64,000 nucleotides of DNA from Alphaproteobacteria bacterium (lineage in GTDB: Bacteria; Pseudomonadota; Alphaproteobacteria; Rhizobiales; Xanthobacteraceae): positions 3,100,001 to 3,164,000 of the forward strand of contig JBBCGH010000001.1 in the NCBI GenBank assembly GCA_037200445.1, read 5' to 3'. How positions within the stretch are numbered: position 1 is the first letter of the stretch; each line of letters opens with the position of its first letter. A model generated the notes under the pieces. It was given only the letters and a program-made list of their open reading frames with translations, had not been told where the DNA came from and did no database searches. A program made the position numbers and the translations under genes. This document shows positions 43,377 to 52,729 of this stretch, piece by piece.

Positions 43377-45971
43377 ATGCTAGAAGACGAGGGACCCGCG
43401 CCGCCTGAGACACTGATCGTGGATGTGATCAAACATTCCGATGTGTCCGTGCGGCTCGCCAATGCAATCGCCGCGGCGACGAGTGAGCTACCTTTCACGA
43501 CGGTCGAGCAATATGTTCGCGCCGGCGCGCAGGCGAAGGATAGGTTTCTGCGTCTGCGAAACCTTGGGCGGCGCTCTGCTGAAGAATTGGATCAACTCAT
43601 CCACGACTTCGTCTCATGCGAGGCGCGCGACCTGCTCCAAACTCCCGGCCCGGTCGAGCAGCGCCCCGCGATGGTGCGGGAAGCGCTGGTTAGCCTTTTC
43701 CACGCGCTAGATTTTCCTGAAGTCCTGTTGGACGGGACAATATCCACGCGCCTTGCCAATACGCTCAAAGAGAATGCGCTTCAGCTGAGCTCGTTTTCCG
43801 AGCTTCTTCGTGACTACCGATTTGTACAATCGCGGCTTCTCAGACTTCAAAATTGCGGGCGGAAGTCGGTCGCTGAACTGCATGCCACCTGTCTAACACT
43901 AACGGGCAAGCTTTTCACCGCTTGGGGCTTGAACGAGCTGCAAGCGAACGCAGCACGGCGACTCATCTTCGATGACGAGCCTCCGTCCGACGCGCACCTG
44001 TCGGAGTTGGAAGAGCTTATCCCGCTCATACGACACTTGGCTTTGCCCTACGCGTCGCTGGAAACTGCTACCGAAAGTCTCACGACCGTTATTAGCGCGC
44101 TCCTCGAGCGATTGGTCCCAAGAGAGCGCGATGTCGTAGAGCGAAGATACGGCTTCGGAACGGGGATCTCGTGCACATTAGAGGACATCGCGGGAGACTA
44201 CGCGGTTACACGCGAACGCATCCGGCAGATCGAGGCGAAGGCGCTGCGCCGGATGTCCGCGCCGCGTCACACGAGAGGTTTGCGGATCGTTTTTGACAGC
44301 GAAGCCCCCGCGGCGCTGGATGCCGTGGTCCAAGGCGCCTCGTACATCGCCGATGAGCAACGATCTGCGAACTTTCGCCGACTCTCGCCCGAGGTGAGGC
44401 TCGCGGCCGATCTATTGTATCGCGATAGGGATGCTTTTTTTCGCAGCAGAGGCTTCCGCTGGCACGGCGGCATCGTCCTTGCTGAGGCGCTTTCAAAGAA
44501 AGACCTCGATAGCATTCTCAAGGTTGTCAAGGCGCGGCGGCGCGAAATGCTGCTGCCGGTGCCTCAGGAACACTTTTTCGACGGTCTCGATCCGCTCGGA
44601 GCCACCACCGCATTTCATCTCGGAACGGACTTAGTTTCCTTCCGAGGATACATCATCGGCGAAAGAGCCAGCGTCCGGCGCAAACGTACGGTTCGCCTCC
44701 ATGTACATCTCGCGACCGCCGGACGGCCGCTGGATATCCGAGAACTCCTCGCCACCTACCACGCATCTACGCCGGATGATCCATGCTCTGTGCGTGATGC
44801 CATCATTGTTATGCTCGACGCTCCACATCTTTTTCTGCCAATCTCCGACGGCATCTGGTTCGCGCTCGGCCCGCCGGCCTTGCACGATGAACCCGCCATT
44901 GCTGAGGACCTCGGTCTCGCAGAGTCCGCCCCTGCGGCTTTGTCGCCTGAAGAAGACAGCATTCGCTCAACACTGCGAAACGTGCTTATCGACCGCGGCC
45001 CGCTGCGGTTTGTTGACCTTCGCGCCGAAGCGGCGAAACGCTTGCGCGGAAAAGCCACAAGCAGCGTGGGCCCAATTCTGCTCACCAGCGGAGAATTCAT
45101 AAGGCCGCTACCCGGGATTTACGCCGTATCCGAACAGATTCCGTCATTGGCAATTGTTCCCGGCGACCCGCCGCGTTTCCTGCTTACGGAGGAACAGGCT
45201 CGCTGGTTCGCCATGGCGCGTTATGCGAGTGAACCTTTTGGGCGTTATCCGCTGTGGGTTCCAGAGGCCGAGTACGCGCTCTGTCGGTGGGCCCAGACGG
45301 GCTGCGATCCGGTTACCTTCCAGTCGCTGCTTTCGGTGGCCAGTATCAACCAGTGGCCCGTTTCGGCTCCCGAAAGAGCACACTGGGAACACATCAAGCG
45401 GACACACGGACGTTACGGCTTGCTCTCCACTCCCCGCTATGCGGTCGGTCAACTGCTCCCGCCGCTTGACCGCGTTTTGGCTTGCTGTATCGCCGCGAAG
45501 CATGATGGCCGGCTGAGCTGGATTGGAGCCAATAGAATACTCAAGTATCGTCTTGATGCTCACGTATCAGCCGGACTTCTCGCCACTTTGATTGCTCTAG
45601 GTGCCCTCAACCCAGCGCCGCAGTGGCAAGTCACTCACGCGTGCGGTGCACGGGCAACCGAGTTTGCCGTGCTGTTGTCGGAAAGCCTGCAGAGCGACGG
45701 CGAGCTTTCCTGGAATTCCACCGCAGGGCAGAAAGTCGCTTCCGCCCTTCGGTCTGCCGGAGCCCAAGGTGACCTTGGCTGGGTCACTTCGTCGATGATT
45801 GCAGAGCTCGCGGCCGCCGCGCAGGCAGGGTCTGGGAGGCAATTGATCGTTCCGGAAGAGAGCGACGAAACGGCTTCGACCTATGAAGAGCTCTTACTCG
45901 AAGCGCAGCGGGCCCACGAGATGGACCTCGCCCATAACACTTTGACAGCCCTCTCGGCCCCGGCCCAATAG
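43377..45971 (+). CDS. Sigma region-4 / alpha-CTD hybrid DNA-binding protein
   Basis: An 864-residue protein. Two copies of a helix-hairpin-helix segment resembling the RNA polymerase alpha C-terminal domain occur at about 20-77 (RFLRLRNLGRRSAEELDQLI) and 122-173 (SRLLRLQNCGRKSVAELHAT). A sigma-70 region-4-like helix-turn-helix follows at about 247-293 (LVPRERDVVERRYGFG; VTRERIRQIEAKALRRM). No sigma region 2 is visible. The C-terminal 550 residues are unrecognised, with a possible winged-helix element (GPLRFVDLRAEAAKRL). It is 63 bases after dndA on the same strand. It may regulate the phosphorothioation island or act as an RNA-polymerase-binding defence factor. Confidence 0.8.
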   Translation: MLEDEGPAPPETLIVDVIKHSDVSVRLANAIAAATSELPFTTVEQYVRAGAQAKDRFLRLRNLGRRSAEELDQLIHDFVSCEARDLLQTPGPVEQRPAMVREALVSLFHALDFPEVLLDGTISTRLANTLKENALQLSSFSELLRDYRFVQSRLLRLQNCGRKSVAELHATCLTLTGKLFTAWGLNELQANAARRLIFDDEPPSDAHLSELEELIPLIRHLALPYASLETATESLTTVISALLERLVPRERDVVERRYGFGTGISCTLEDIAGDYAVTRERIRQIEAKALRRMSAPRHTRGLRIVFDSEAPAALDAVVQGASYIADEQRSANFRRLSPEVRLAADLLYRDRDAFFRSRGFRWHGGIVLAEALSKKDLDSILKVVKARRREMLLPVPQEHFFDGLDPLGATTAFHLGTDLVSFRGYIIGERASVRRKRTVRLHVHLATAGRPLDIRELLATYHASTPDDPCSVRDAIIVMLDAPHLFLPISDGIWFALGPPALHDEPAIAEDLGLAESAPAALSPEEDSIRSTLRNVLIDRGPLRFVDLRAEAAKRLRGKATSSVGPILLTSGEFIRPLPGIYAVSEQIPSLAIVPGDPPRFLLTEEQARWFAMARYASEPFGRYPLWVPEAEYALCRWAQTGCDPVTFQSLLSVASINQWPVSAPERAHWEHIKRTHGRYGLLSTPRYAVGQLLPPLDRVLACCIAAKHDGRLSWIGANRILKYRLDAHVSAGLLATLIALGALNPAPQWQVTHACGARATEFAVLLSESLQSDGELSWNSTAGQKVASALRSAGAQGDLGWVTSSMIAELAAAAQAGSGRQLIVPEESDETASTYEELLLEAQRAHEMDLAHNTLTALSAPAQ

Positions 45972-45982
45972 TCGTCCTCCCG

Positions 45983-45999
45983 GCTGCACGCGGTGCAGC
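45983..45999. terminator. Hairpin between convergent genes
   Basis: Perfect inverted repeat GCTGCAC-GCG-GTGCAGC just after the stop of the sigma-like gene and before the convergent hypothetical gene. No U-tract, so termination is inferred. Confidence 0.5.
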
Positions 46000-46037
46000 T
46001 CGACAACCTATTTGGAGGGCTGACACGCAGCGATGCC

Positions 46038-46310
46038 TCACCGAGCCTCATCCCGATAACGCGGCGGCAATCCGTTCACCAGATTGCACGCGACACGATA
46101 AATCTCGTAGGTGCCGACTTTCGCGAAGCGCTCCTTGATGGGCTCGGCCCAGAAGCGCGCGGCCGGATAGCCTCGATCGTGCCAGTACCGTTCCAGCCGC
46201 TTTGCCAGCGCCATCGCGCCCTGCTGGTTAAGCGTGTCCTTTGTTCCGGAATTGCACTGCCGCTCCGATATAGTCATCGGGCTTGCACCCGCGCCGTCAT
46301 GATCATGCAT
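46038..46310 (-). CDS. Conserved hypothetical protein downstream of the coupling protein
   Basis: A 90-residue protein (MHDHDGAGASPMTISERQCN; ALAKRLERYWHDRGYPAARF; RVACNLVNGLPPRYRDE). The ATG at 46310 has AGGGGG six bases upstream. The helix ending in RYWHDRGYPAARFW followed by TYEIYRVACNLVNGLP is typical of small proteins annotated as hypothetical in mobile elements of Bradyrhizobium. Function unknown. Confidence 0.75.
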   Translation of the reverse strand: MHDHDGAGASPMTISERQCNSGTKDTLNQQGAMALAKRLERYWHDRGYPAARFWAEPIKERFAKVGTYEIYRVACNLVNGLPPRYRDEAR

Positions 46311-46747
46311 CGTTGTCCCCCTGGTGGAATTTTTGTGCGCGCATATAGCGGAACCAACACGACGACCTTCAATCGCAATTTTGTTTTTTAGAAAGCGGGC
46401 ACGCCGCTGTTGTGAACAAAGCATCGGTGCCGCGTGTGGAACGGACGCATCACGCTTTGCGCGACGAACCGTTGCGTTCACGTTCCAATAAAACTCGTTG
46501 AAAGCAACGCAATGTATTTCCACGTGAATGCGCGTTTGGTTTGCTGGCGCAATCAACGCAAACGAAAGAAGCAAGGCGCAACGCCTTCAGGAAAGTCGCG
46601 GCCGCGCCATCGGCGCGCCGTGACCCAAAACCGGCCGGGAGGACCCGCGATCCACGCGGGCCAGACACCAGCGAAAGCGGGGCCCCGCATGCAGGTGTAT
46701 GCTGTAAAGCGCCCGGCCGGACTTTTGCCAGGGCAAGACCACTGCGG
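46311..46747. other. Intergenic region downstream of the coupling protein gene
   Basis: No convincing gene. It contains GC-rich palindromic pieces (for example GCGGGGCCCCGC near 46680) and an AT-richer stretch near 46480-46500 that could hold the promoter of the minus-strand gene at 46038-46310. Confidence 0.4.
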
Positions 46748-49504
46748 TTACTTCATGCCGACTGGTTTATCGGCCAGCGGGTTGACGCTGGACGGCACGT
46801 TGACGGGATTGAGGTCTTGCGAAGGCTTGGCTTCCTTGGTTGCCAAGATCGTTTGGCAAGACGCCGCCGCCGGCGCTTTTCCTTCCACATCCGGCTGGCA
46901 AGGCGGAACCGGGAGGTGGATCGCAACCGGCAATCGGCCGGGATATGGCCACTGCTGATAGAGCCACAACGCCCATCCGTTGGCGAAGCACGCGAATGCC
47001 TCGTCGCTTTGCTTTTGCAGCGCTGACGCTTCGCACAGCCGATTGAATCGATCCGCATCGATATGCCGCGTCGCCAATACTGCCTGCGCGACACTTCGTA
47101 AATCACCTTCAAACCGGGAGCTGTCAAAATGGATGGCAACCTGCTCCAACACCGACGCGTCGGCTTGGACGCGCCAGGTCAAGCGCAGCACGATCTCCAT
47201 CCTCCAGCCGCCTGCCGTACGCATTCTGTAGGTCAGAGCCCGGCTTATGCTGAGGGGATTTCTTCGCTCGGAGTGAATGCCAAGAATCGTGCGGTCGCTC
47301 TCCCTGATGCCAATGCGCAGCTCGGGATCGAGCTTGCCTTCACAGCCGGACTGGCAGAGTCCTTCCGGTCGGAGTGGCTCCTCGATCGTGATCTTGCCGA
47401 CCTGATAGAGCCGCGCGTTCAGCTGCGGCTCAAGCTCCCGAGCAAGCGCGCGGATGTCGTCCTCATATTTGAGGTGAGCCCTGTACAGAGCCTCAGACAG
47501 GGACTCCGGCGCTTGTTGGACCCGCCCCGGTTCTGCGAGTTCCAGTGTATTGTTGACGTAGACGGAATCGTAGGGGTCACGCCGGGCCACGGCGCGTCCC
47601 TGCGTGTTCGCGCCGCATTCCGCAGGCCGTTGCCCGTTGGGCAGAAGCGTGCCGCAATCGGCTGACGAGGCTGGACCGGCCTGCACCTGCGTGGGAGCGG
47701 CCGTTGCGACCCGCTTGGACGGCGGGTTCGACCGGAGGAATTCAAAAAAGCCATAGACCAGGCCGCCCGCCACGAGCAGAAACACCGCCGCCTTGAGCAG
47801 ATACCCAGATAGGTCTGGCAGCCATCGCGGGGTACGCCAGGTGATGATCGGACGCCGCCGCGGCTTCAGCATCCGCCCGTCCATCCGCCAGTTTGTGAAA
47901 TGCACAATCTCGTTGGGAGTTGCCCGACGCCCGATCGTGCTTAGGACTTCCTTGAGCGTGAAGGGCGGCAGCGACGGAAACACGAACCAATAGGGCAGGC
48001 GCAAGCACAGCACCGGATGCAACCCGCGAAAGAACACGACCTGCATGCCTTCGTGAATCCGGCGCACTTCGTCCGGTGTCTTCAAGGGGCGCTGAATTTG
48101 GCTGACCGAATGGCCGCTCGTCGTTCCCTTGCCGTCCGAATAGCCGACGGATTCACTGCGCCCCTCGCCATAGGAATGGGTGAACGGCGTCGTCGCCGCC
48201 CCGGCGTTGTGACCCTTGCTGAAATTGATGCCCTCGCCTGTGTTGCTTCCCCAGTTCTGGCTCGATCCCTGGCTCGTGCTCACGCTCTCGACCGTCGCGC
48301 TTCCCAGCATCCGCGACACGTATTCGGCGGTGAAAAGATCACCGATTGCGAAGAAGCGCTGGAATGAATTGTTGATGAAGCTTTCCCAGCCGTCTTTGTA
48401 GACGCGCTTGAGCTGCGAGAGGTCCTGCACCGCGAAGTGATACTTCACGCCGTAGCCGCGCGCGATCGCGACTTCATTCAGAATGAAGGACATCTCGCCG
48501 AGATTGGCGAACTCGTCGATGATGATGTGCCGCCATGCCGGCCACGCAGCTTGCGACGACGGCTGGTAACGTTTCATCGCCTTGGCAAATGCCGTCACCA
48601 TCAGGCGCAGCCACGCCCGATGCGTCATGAAGTATTCCGGCGGAAGGACGATAAAATACTTGTTCGCGCCGTCGCCAACCGCCTTCAGCTCCAGCTGCGG
48701 ATCACTCTGCAGCACCTTCTCCATTTGCGGGCTGTCGATCCAGGCGGTATCGCGCTCGACGCTGCTGAGGATGCCAGAGCGCTCCTTTTCCTCGCGATTG
48801 AGCAGGCTGGAGAAGCCGCGCTTGATGGCGCCGCCCGCGACCGTGCTTTGAAGATTGTTGACGAGCAGCTCCATGAGCGTGGGCTGCTTGGGGCCCACAT
48901 AGGCTTTGGGCATCTGCCAGGGCAGGGTCACGATCTCCCGCACGCGAACAAGGTCGCGCTTACTGGCTTCCGAAGGATCAAGCGCGACATACAGGATCAC
49001 CGACGTCAGGAGGTTCCGGCCGGCGTTATCCCAATGCGTGTTCTCCGCACCCGAGGGAATGACGATCGCGTCCGCCAGCGCGCGCGCGTCATCGACGCTG
49101 TTTGGGTTATCCGCCGTGATCTCGTCGAGGACATTGAGGGAATGGGTGCTGCCTGCTTTGCACACATCCCACGGGTCGAGCAGGAAGACGCTGGGTTTTG
49201 CGGCGAAGGCGGGCTGAAAATACGGGCCCGCGAGTTTGGCCATCTCGCCCTTGGGGTCGACCGCCACGACGGTCGTGCGTTCCATCCCGCTCAGCAGCAT
49301 GGGCGCAAGCGCGGTGGTAAATTTGCCGCCGCCCGTGCCGCCGACGATGAGCTGGTGGAGATCGCCGCTATAGCGGATGGCGGTGAGGTCGTTCCAGAAC
49401 CCGACCAGGAGCTGCCCGGCCGGCGCGCGGCTGAATGCCGGTAGATAGCCTCCCGCCTGTAGCTCTTCGCGCTCCGCCCATCGCGCGGTTCCGTGCACCG
49501 TCAT
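46748..49504 (-). CDS. TraG/VirD4-type coupling protein with C-terminal membrane domain
   Basis: A 918-residue hexameric ATPase that links the relaxosome to a type IV secretion channel. Walker A is GGTGGGKFTT (55-64) and Walker B-like IIIDEFANLG lies near 330. Unlike most VirD4/TraG proteins no membrane helices precede the ATPase. Instead a single hydrophobic helix (KAAVFLLVAGGLVYGFFEF) lies near residues 566-588, followed by about 330 further residues with cysteines (ADCGTLLPNGQRPAECGA). The ATG at 49504 is chosen because the N-terminus then matches the family (HGTARWA). A start at 49603 would nearly abut the divergent relaxase. A broken paralogue lies at 100-1514. Confidence 0.88.
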   Translation of the reverse strand: MTVHGTARWAEREELQAGGYLPAFSRAPAGQLLVGFWNDLTAIRYSGDLHQLIVGGTGGGKFTTALAPMLLSGMERTTVVAVDPKGEMAKLAGPYFQPAFAAKPSVFLLDPWDVCKAGSTHSLNVLDEITADNPNSVDDARALADAIVIPSGAENTHWDNAGRNLLTSVILYVALDPSEASKRDLVRVREIVTLPWQMPKAYVGPKQPTLMELLVNNLQSTVAGGAIKRGFSSLLNREEKERSGILSSVERDTAWIDSPQMEKVLQSDPQLELKAVGDGANKYFIVLPPEYFMTHRAWLRLMVTAFAKAMKRYQPSSQAAWPAWRHIIIDEFANLGEMSFILNEVAIARGYGVKYHFAVQDLSQLKRVYKDGWESFINNSFQRFFAIGDLFTAEYVSRMLGSATVESVSTSQGSSQNWGSNTGEGINFSKGHNAGAATTPFTHSYGEGRSESVGYSDGKGTTSGHSVSQIQRPLKTPDEVRRIHEGMQVVFFRGLHPVLCLRLPYWFVFPSLPPFTLKEVLSTIGRRATPNEIVHFTNWRMDGRMLKPRRRPIITWRTPRWLPDLSGYLLKAAVFLLVAGGLVYGFFEFLRSNPPSKRVATAAPTQVQAGPASSADCGTLLPNGQRPAECGANTQGRAVARRDPYDSVYVNNTLELAEPGRVQQAPESLSEALYRAHLKYEDDIRALARELEPQLNARLYQVGKITIEEPLRPEGLCQSGCEGKLDPELRIGIRESDRTILGIHSERRNPLSISRALTYRMRTAGGWRMEIVLRLTWRVQADASVLEQVAIHFDSSRFEGDLRSVAQAVLATRHIDADRFNRLCEASALQKQSDEAFACFANGWALWLYQQWPYPGRLPVAIHLPVPPCQPDVEGKAPAAASCQTILATKEAKPSQDLNPVNVPSSVNPLADKPVGMK

Positions 49505-49632
49505 GGAAACAGCCCCATTTCCCTGCGTCCGGCTTCCATGATTGCCATGAATTCTTGCGTACTGGAAGTTGACGGAGATCAGAATTTCCTGTGGACTCGT
49601 CATTAGCGCGAGACGGTGCGGGACGCCCTGAA

Positions 49633-51054
49633 ATGGCGATCTTCAGCCTGAATCACACACCCGTTGGCCGGACGACGCATGCGCCCGGCTCGGCAAGCCT
49701 CTATGCGCGCTACATTACGAGGTCAGAAGCCTGCAACGTCATCCTCGGCGAGCGCATGCCGATCGATGGCAAGCTCAATGCCTGGCTGGACGCTGAAGAG
49801 AAAGGTGACCGCAAGAACGCGCGCGTCATCGACAAGGTGATCGTCGCGCTTCCCCTGGAGCTGACCCGCGATCAGAACATCGAACTCCTGCAAGCGTTCG
49901 GCGAGCGCATGACGGAAGGCCGCGCGTCCTGGATGGCCGCCATTCATGATGGGCCAGCGGATGCCAACAATCCGCATGCCCACATGATCTTCCGCGACCG
50001 CGACATCGCGACCGGCCGGCGGGTGATGCTGACCTCTCAGCCCGGCAGCACGCAGCGTTTCCGCGACGCCTGGGAGCAGGAGACCAATATTGCGCTTGAG
50101 CGTGCCGGCCGCGAAGAGCGCGTCGACAAGCGCAGCCTTGCCGACCAGGGCATCGCGCGCGAACCGCAGATCCATGTCGGCGCGGGGGCGATGGCGCTTG
50201 CCGAAAAGAACCACGAATTCCGCAGCGCCGAAAAGGAAATCTCCCGCCTTATCGACGGTGCGCCCTCGATCGTGACGGTGAATTATCCCGTCATCGACGA
50301 GGGCAAGACGCGCTTCGAGGAGAACGAGGAGCGCAAGGCCCGCAACCGCGAGCGCGAGGAAGAGCAGCAGCGCGGCCTGGCTTCAAACGGCCCGACCCGG
50401 CCCGAAGACGCGCGGCACCATCTCATGCACGCCGCCAACAACGCGGCGGCGCGCGCCGAAGAACTTTACCGGCGCCGCTTCCGGCAGCCGTTGGAGGCGC
50501 TCGCCGACGATGGCGACCCGATCACCGCGATTGTCCGCGAGCATTTGGAAGAACGAAAAGCCGCGAAGAAGCCGTTCTGGGAAATCGACGACGAAGGGTT
50601 GCGGGACCGCCCGACCGAATACAGCAACCACCCGCAGGCGCGTGGCTTCCCCGCTCGTCCTCCCCGGACGCCGCCACGGCGCGGACCCTATCCCGGCGGA
50701 CCGGGCAGGATCACCTATGATCCGGTCCCGCCGAAGATTGAAAAGGGCGAGGGAGACGCGCCCGAGCGCCAGCCGCGACGCGGTGCTTCGAACCTGCTGG
50801 CCGGCGCGGGCCTCGCGCTCGTCGGGCGCATCGCGGAATCACTGGAGGGGCTGTTCGGAGGACGGACAGGCCAGGAAATAGAGAGAGACGAGGGCATCAT
50901 GGCCGAAGAACGAACTGTTCAGCAGAAAGCGCAGCAGCACGTCGCGGAGAAACAAACCCGCGAAGCACAGGAAGCCGAGCATTTGCGCAAAGCGTGGCTG
51001 GATCATTATCTGGCGCAGCGCGATCGCGAGCGGCATCATGATCGAGGACGGTAA
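49633..51054 (+). CDS. MobA/MobL-type relaxase
   Basis: A 473-residue DNA-nicking transfer protein. The N-terminus AIFSLNHTPVGRTTHAPGSA and the metal-binding motif NPHAHMIFRDRD (His115, His117) are typical of the MobA/MobL (MOB-Q like) nuclease domain. The C-terminal half is charged and helical, lacking a recognisable helicase or primase. It is divergent from the coupling protein gene, so the 128-base gap between them probably contains both promoters. An oriT there is also possible. Confidence 0.87.
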   Translation: MAIFSLNHTPVGRTTHAPGSASLYARYITRSEACNVILGERMPIDGKLNAWLDAEEKGDRKNARVIDKVIVALPLELTRDQNIELLQAFGERMTEGRASWMAAIHDGPADANNPHAHMIFRDRDIATGRRVMLTSQPGSTQRFRDAWEQETNIALERAGREERVDKRSLADQGIAREPQIHVGAGAMALAEKNHEFRSAEKEISRLIDGAPSIVTVNYPVIDEGKTRFEENEERKARNREREEEQQRGLASNGPTRPEDARHHLMHAANNAAARAEELYRRRFRQPLEALADDGDPITAIVREHLEERKAAKKPFWEIDDEGLRDRPTEYSNHPQARGFPARPPRTPPRRGPYPGGPGRITYDPVPPKIEKGEGDAPERQPRRGASNLLAGAGLALVGRIAESLEGLFGGRTGQEIERDEGIMAEERTVQQKAQQHVAEKQTREAQEAEHLRKAWLDHYLAQRDRERHHDRGR

Positions 51055-51125
51055 AGCATCCGCGACACTCCCGACTGCCTAAGCCACTGTCCATCCATCA
51101 TCTTGAATTCAGCTCCAGCCGTTTC

Positions 51126-51848
51126 ATGAACCTTATCAGGTGGGCTTTTAACGCAACGCGTAAGATTGGCTCTTATGCCCGTGATTGGGTCATGAGACTT
51201 CCAATCTTGCTAGTGCTGCTGATCTTGCCGTACTTCGGGTTCACGATGGTCATTGCTTTGCTTTGCAGCGCGGTCGGGACGTTTCTGAGTTCGATTTTAG
51301 GGTGGCCCGATCTTCGCGTTTATGAGGCTATAAAAATCTTGTTCGCAGTGTCCGCGATTTTGCTTTGGGTACATTACTTCATAGTGGCGCTTCGGTATTT
51401 TCGCGCTGCCGTTCGTTTGGAGATGACGATCCTGGGGGTTGCGCAGCTTGTCTTCGTAACGATCATTATCTTCGCGGCCGCGCATTATTATGTAGCGCTC
51501 CTTTCCGATACAGAGCCAAATTCCCCAGTATACAGCAACCTGCCGCAACCAATGCCGGAAGAAGGATGGGCCGACCAGAGCGATTTAATCAAAAGACTTT
51601 TCTTCTTCCCTCCGATGGAAACGATCGTGAATTTTATCTACTTCAGCACGGTCACGACTGCCACGGTTGGTTACGGTGATATCGCGCCAGTAACAATGCT
51701 GGCCCGCGTGCTGACCATCGCGCAAATCTGGATATCTTTTCTGCTTGTTGCTGTCGTTTTGGGATGGGTCATTGGCAACCGAGACACACTCGATACTGTC
51801 GGTGACAAATCAGCAAGCAACAATGGCGCCGGCCCCGCTAAGGAATGA
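51126..51848 (+). CDS. Potassium channel family membrane protein
   Basis: A 240-residue membrane protein with four or more hydrophobic helices. The selectivity-filter motif TVGYGD (180-185) is preceded by a pore helix (VNFIYFSTVTTA) and followed by a last helix (ARVLTIAQIWISFLLVAVVLG). Length and layout match Ion_trans_2 proteins. It is cargo of the mobile region and not close in sequence to the channel at 7681. Its 3' end overlaps the convergent gene at 51838 by eleven bases. Confidence 0.88.
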   Translation: MNLIRWAFNATRKIGSYARDWVMRLPILLVLLILPYFGFTMVIALLCSAVGTFLSSILGWPDLRVYEAIKILFAVSAILLWVHYFIVALRYFRAAVRLEMTILGVAQLVFVTIIIFAAAHYYVALLSDTEPNSPVYSNLPQPMPEEGWADQSDLIKRLFFFPPMETIVNFIYFSTVTTATVGYGDIAPVTMLARVLTIAQIWISFLLVAVVLGWVIGNRDTLDTVGDKSASNNGAGPAKE

Positions 51849-52542
51849 TACCGGACCGTTGGAGGTGATCGAGCGGCTTCCAGCTACTCGGGTGGATGAA
51901 ATGCGGGTCTTCTTGGGCCTGCGCCGCGTATTCGTAAATGAAAATCGTAAGCCGATGGTCCGACGTAATCGGACCGAACTGCATCTCAGAGCCAACCGAC
52001 GCGTTTCCCTTTCCAAGCGCGTCCCGGTGACGCGAGAAGCTTTTCGGAGCTGCATCCACGTGAATTCTGCTCTTACCAAGGAAGAACACGAAGCATCGCA
52101 GGTGGCGCGGGATGGGCTTTCGCCAGAATGGAAACATCCCGTCCATCGTGTACTCGTCGTTGAAACGACTTTCTCCGTACAAGGGCGTCGCGTTCCTGAT
52201 CCTTTCGAATCGAGTCACGAGAACTATGTCGCCATTCCTCGAGACGAAGAACTTGACCTGATAGCCGAGGAGCGAAAGCTTATAACGGAGGTTCTCCACA
52301 ACGTCGGCTTCGGTGCTCCCGGCAACCACCTGTTTTATTTCTTCGCCATAAAAGACGTAGCCCGTTGATGGTAGGTGTGGCGGCCAACGGACAGGTTCGG
52401 GGGCTTTTGCCGGCACGCCGGGTAGTGGTCGATCTGCAGCGAAGGTGAGGCTCGCATTCAGTGAAAGAATCCCGCCGACTGCCGCAGCGAGCGCAGCACG
52501 GCGCGTCCACTTGAGCAACCGGGCAGCTCCTCCAAGGTACAT
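51838..52542 (-). CDS. Exported hypothetical protein convergent with the K+ channel
   Basis: A 234-residue protein with an N-terminal signal (RRAALAAAVGGILSLNASLT, then FAADRPLPGVPAK). The mature part includes GYVFYGEEIKQVVAGSTEAD, VTRFERIRNATPLYGESRF and FVFFLGKSRIHVDAAPKSF. No catalytic motif is recognised. Periplasmic location is inferred. Convergent overlap with the K+ channel gene suggests the two were acquired together. Confidence 0.65.
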   Translation of the reverse strand: MYLGGAARLLKWTRRAALAAAVGGILSLNASLTFAADRPLPGVPAKAPEPVRWPPHLPSTGYVFYGEEIKQVVAGSTEADVVENLRYKLSLLGYQVKFFVSRNGDIVLVTRFERIRNATPLYGESRFNDEYTMDGMFPFWRKPIPRHLRCFVFFLGKSRIHVDAAPKSFSRHRDALGKGNASVGSEMQFGPITSDHRLTIFIYEYAAQAQEDPHFIHPSSWKPLDHLQRSGIIP

Positions 52543-52729
52543 TCACTGCCTCCTCGCCTCGTGTGCGTCCCGCACACCGCGAACCAGGGGGCTCGTTTTT
52601 CAACTCCCGCCCGCACCCCTGCGGTGACATGCTACCCCGCGGCTTCTCCCCTTGGCAAGCGAGTTCGCCTACCCAGCGAAGTCTCTACGAAAGTCTAAAT
52701 CTGACTTTTCGCGGGCGAGAGGCCCGGCT

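Noticed and set aside
49505-49632. oriT between the divergent coupling protein and relaxase genes.
   Set aside because: Only weak imperfect symmetry (GAATTCTTG ... CAGAATTT) was found; the location is plausible but the sequence gives no convincing nic or repeat pattern.
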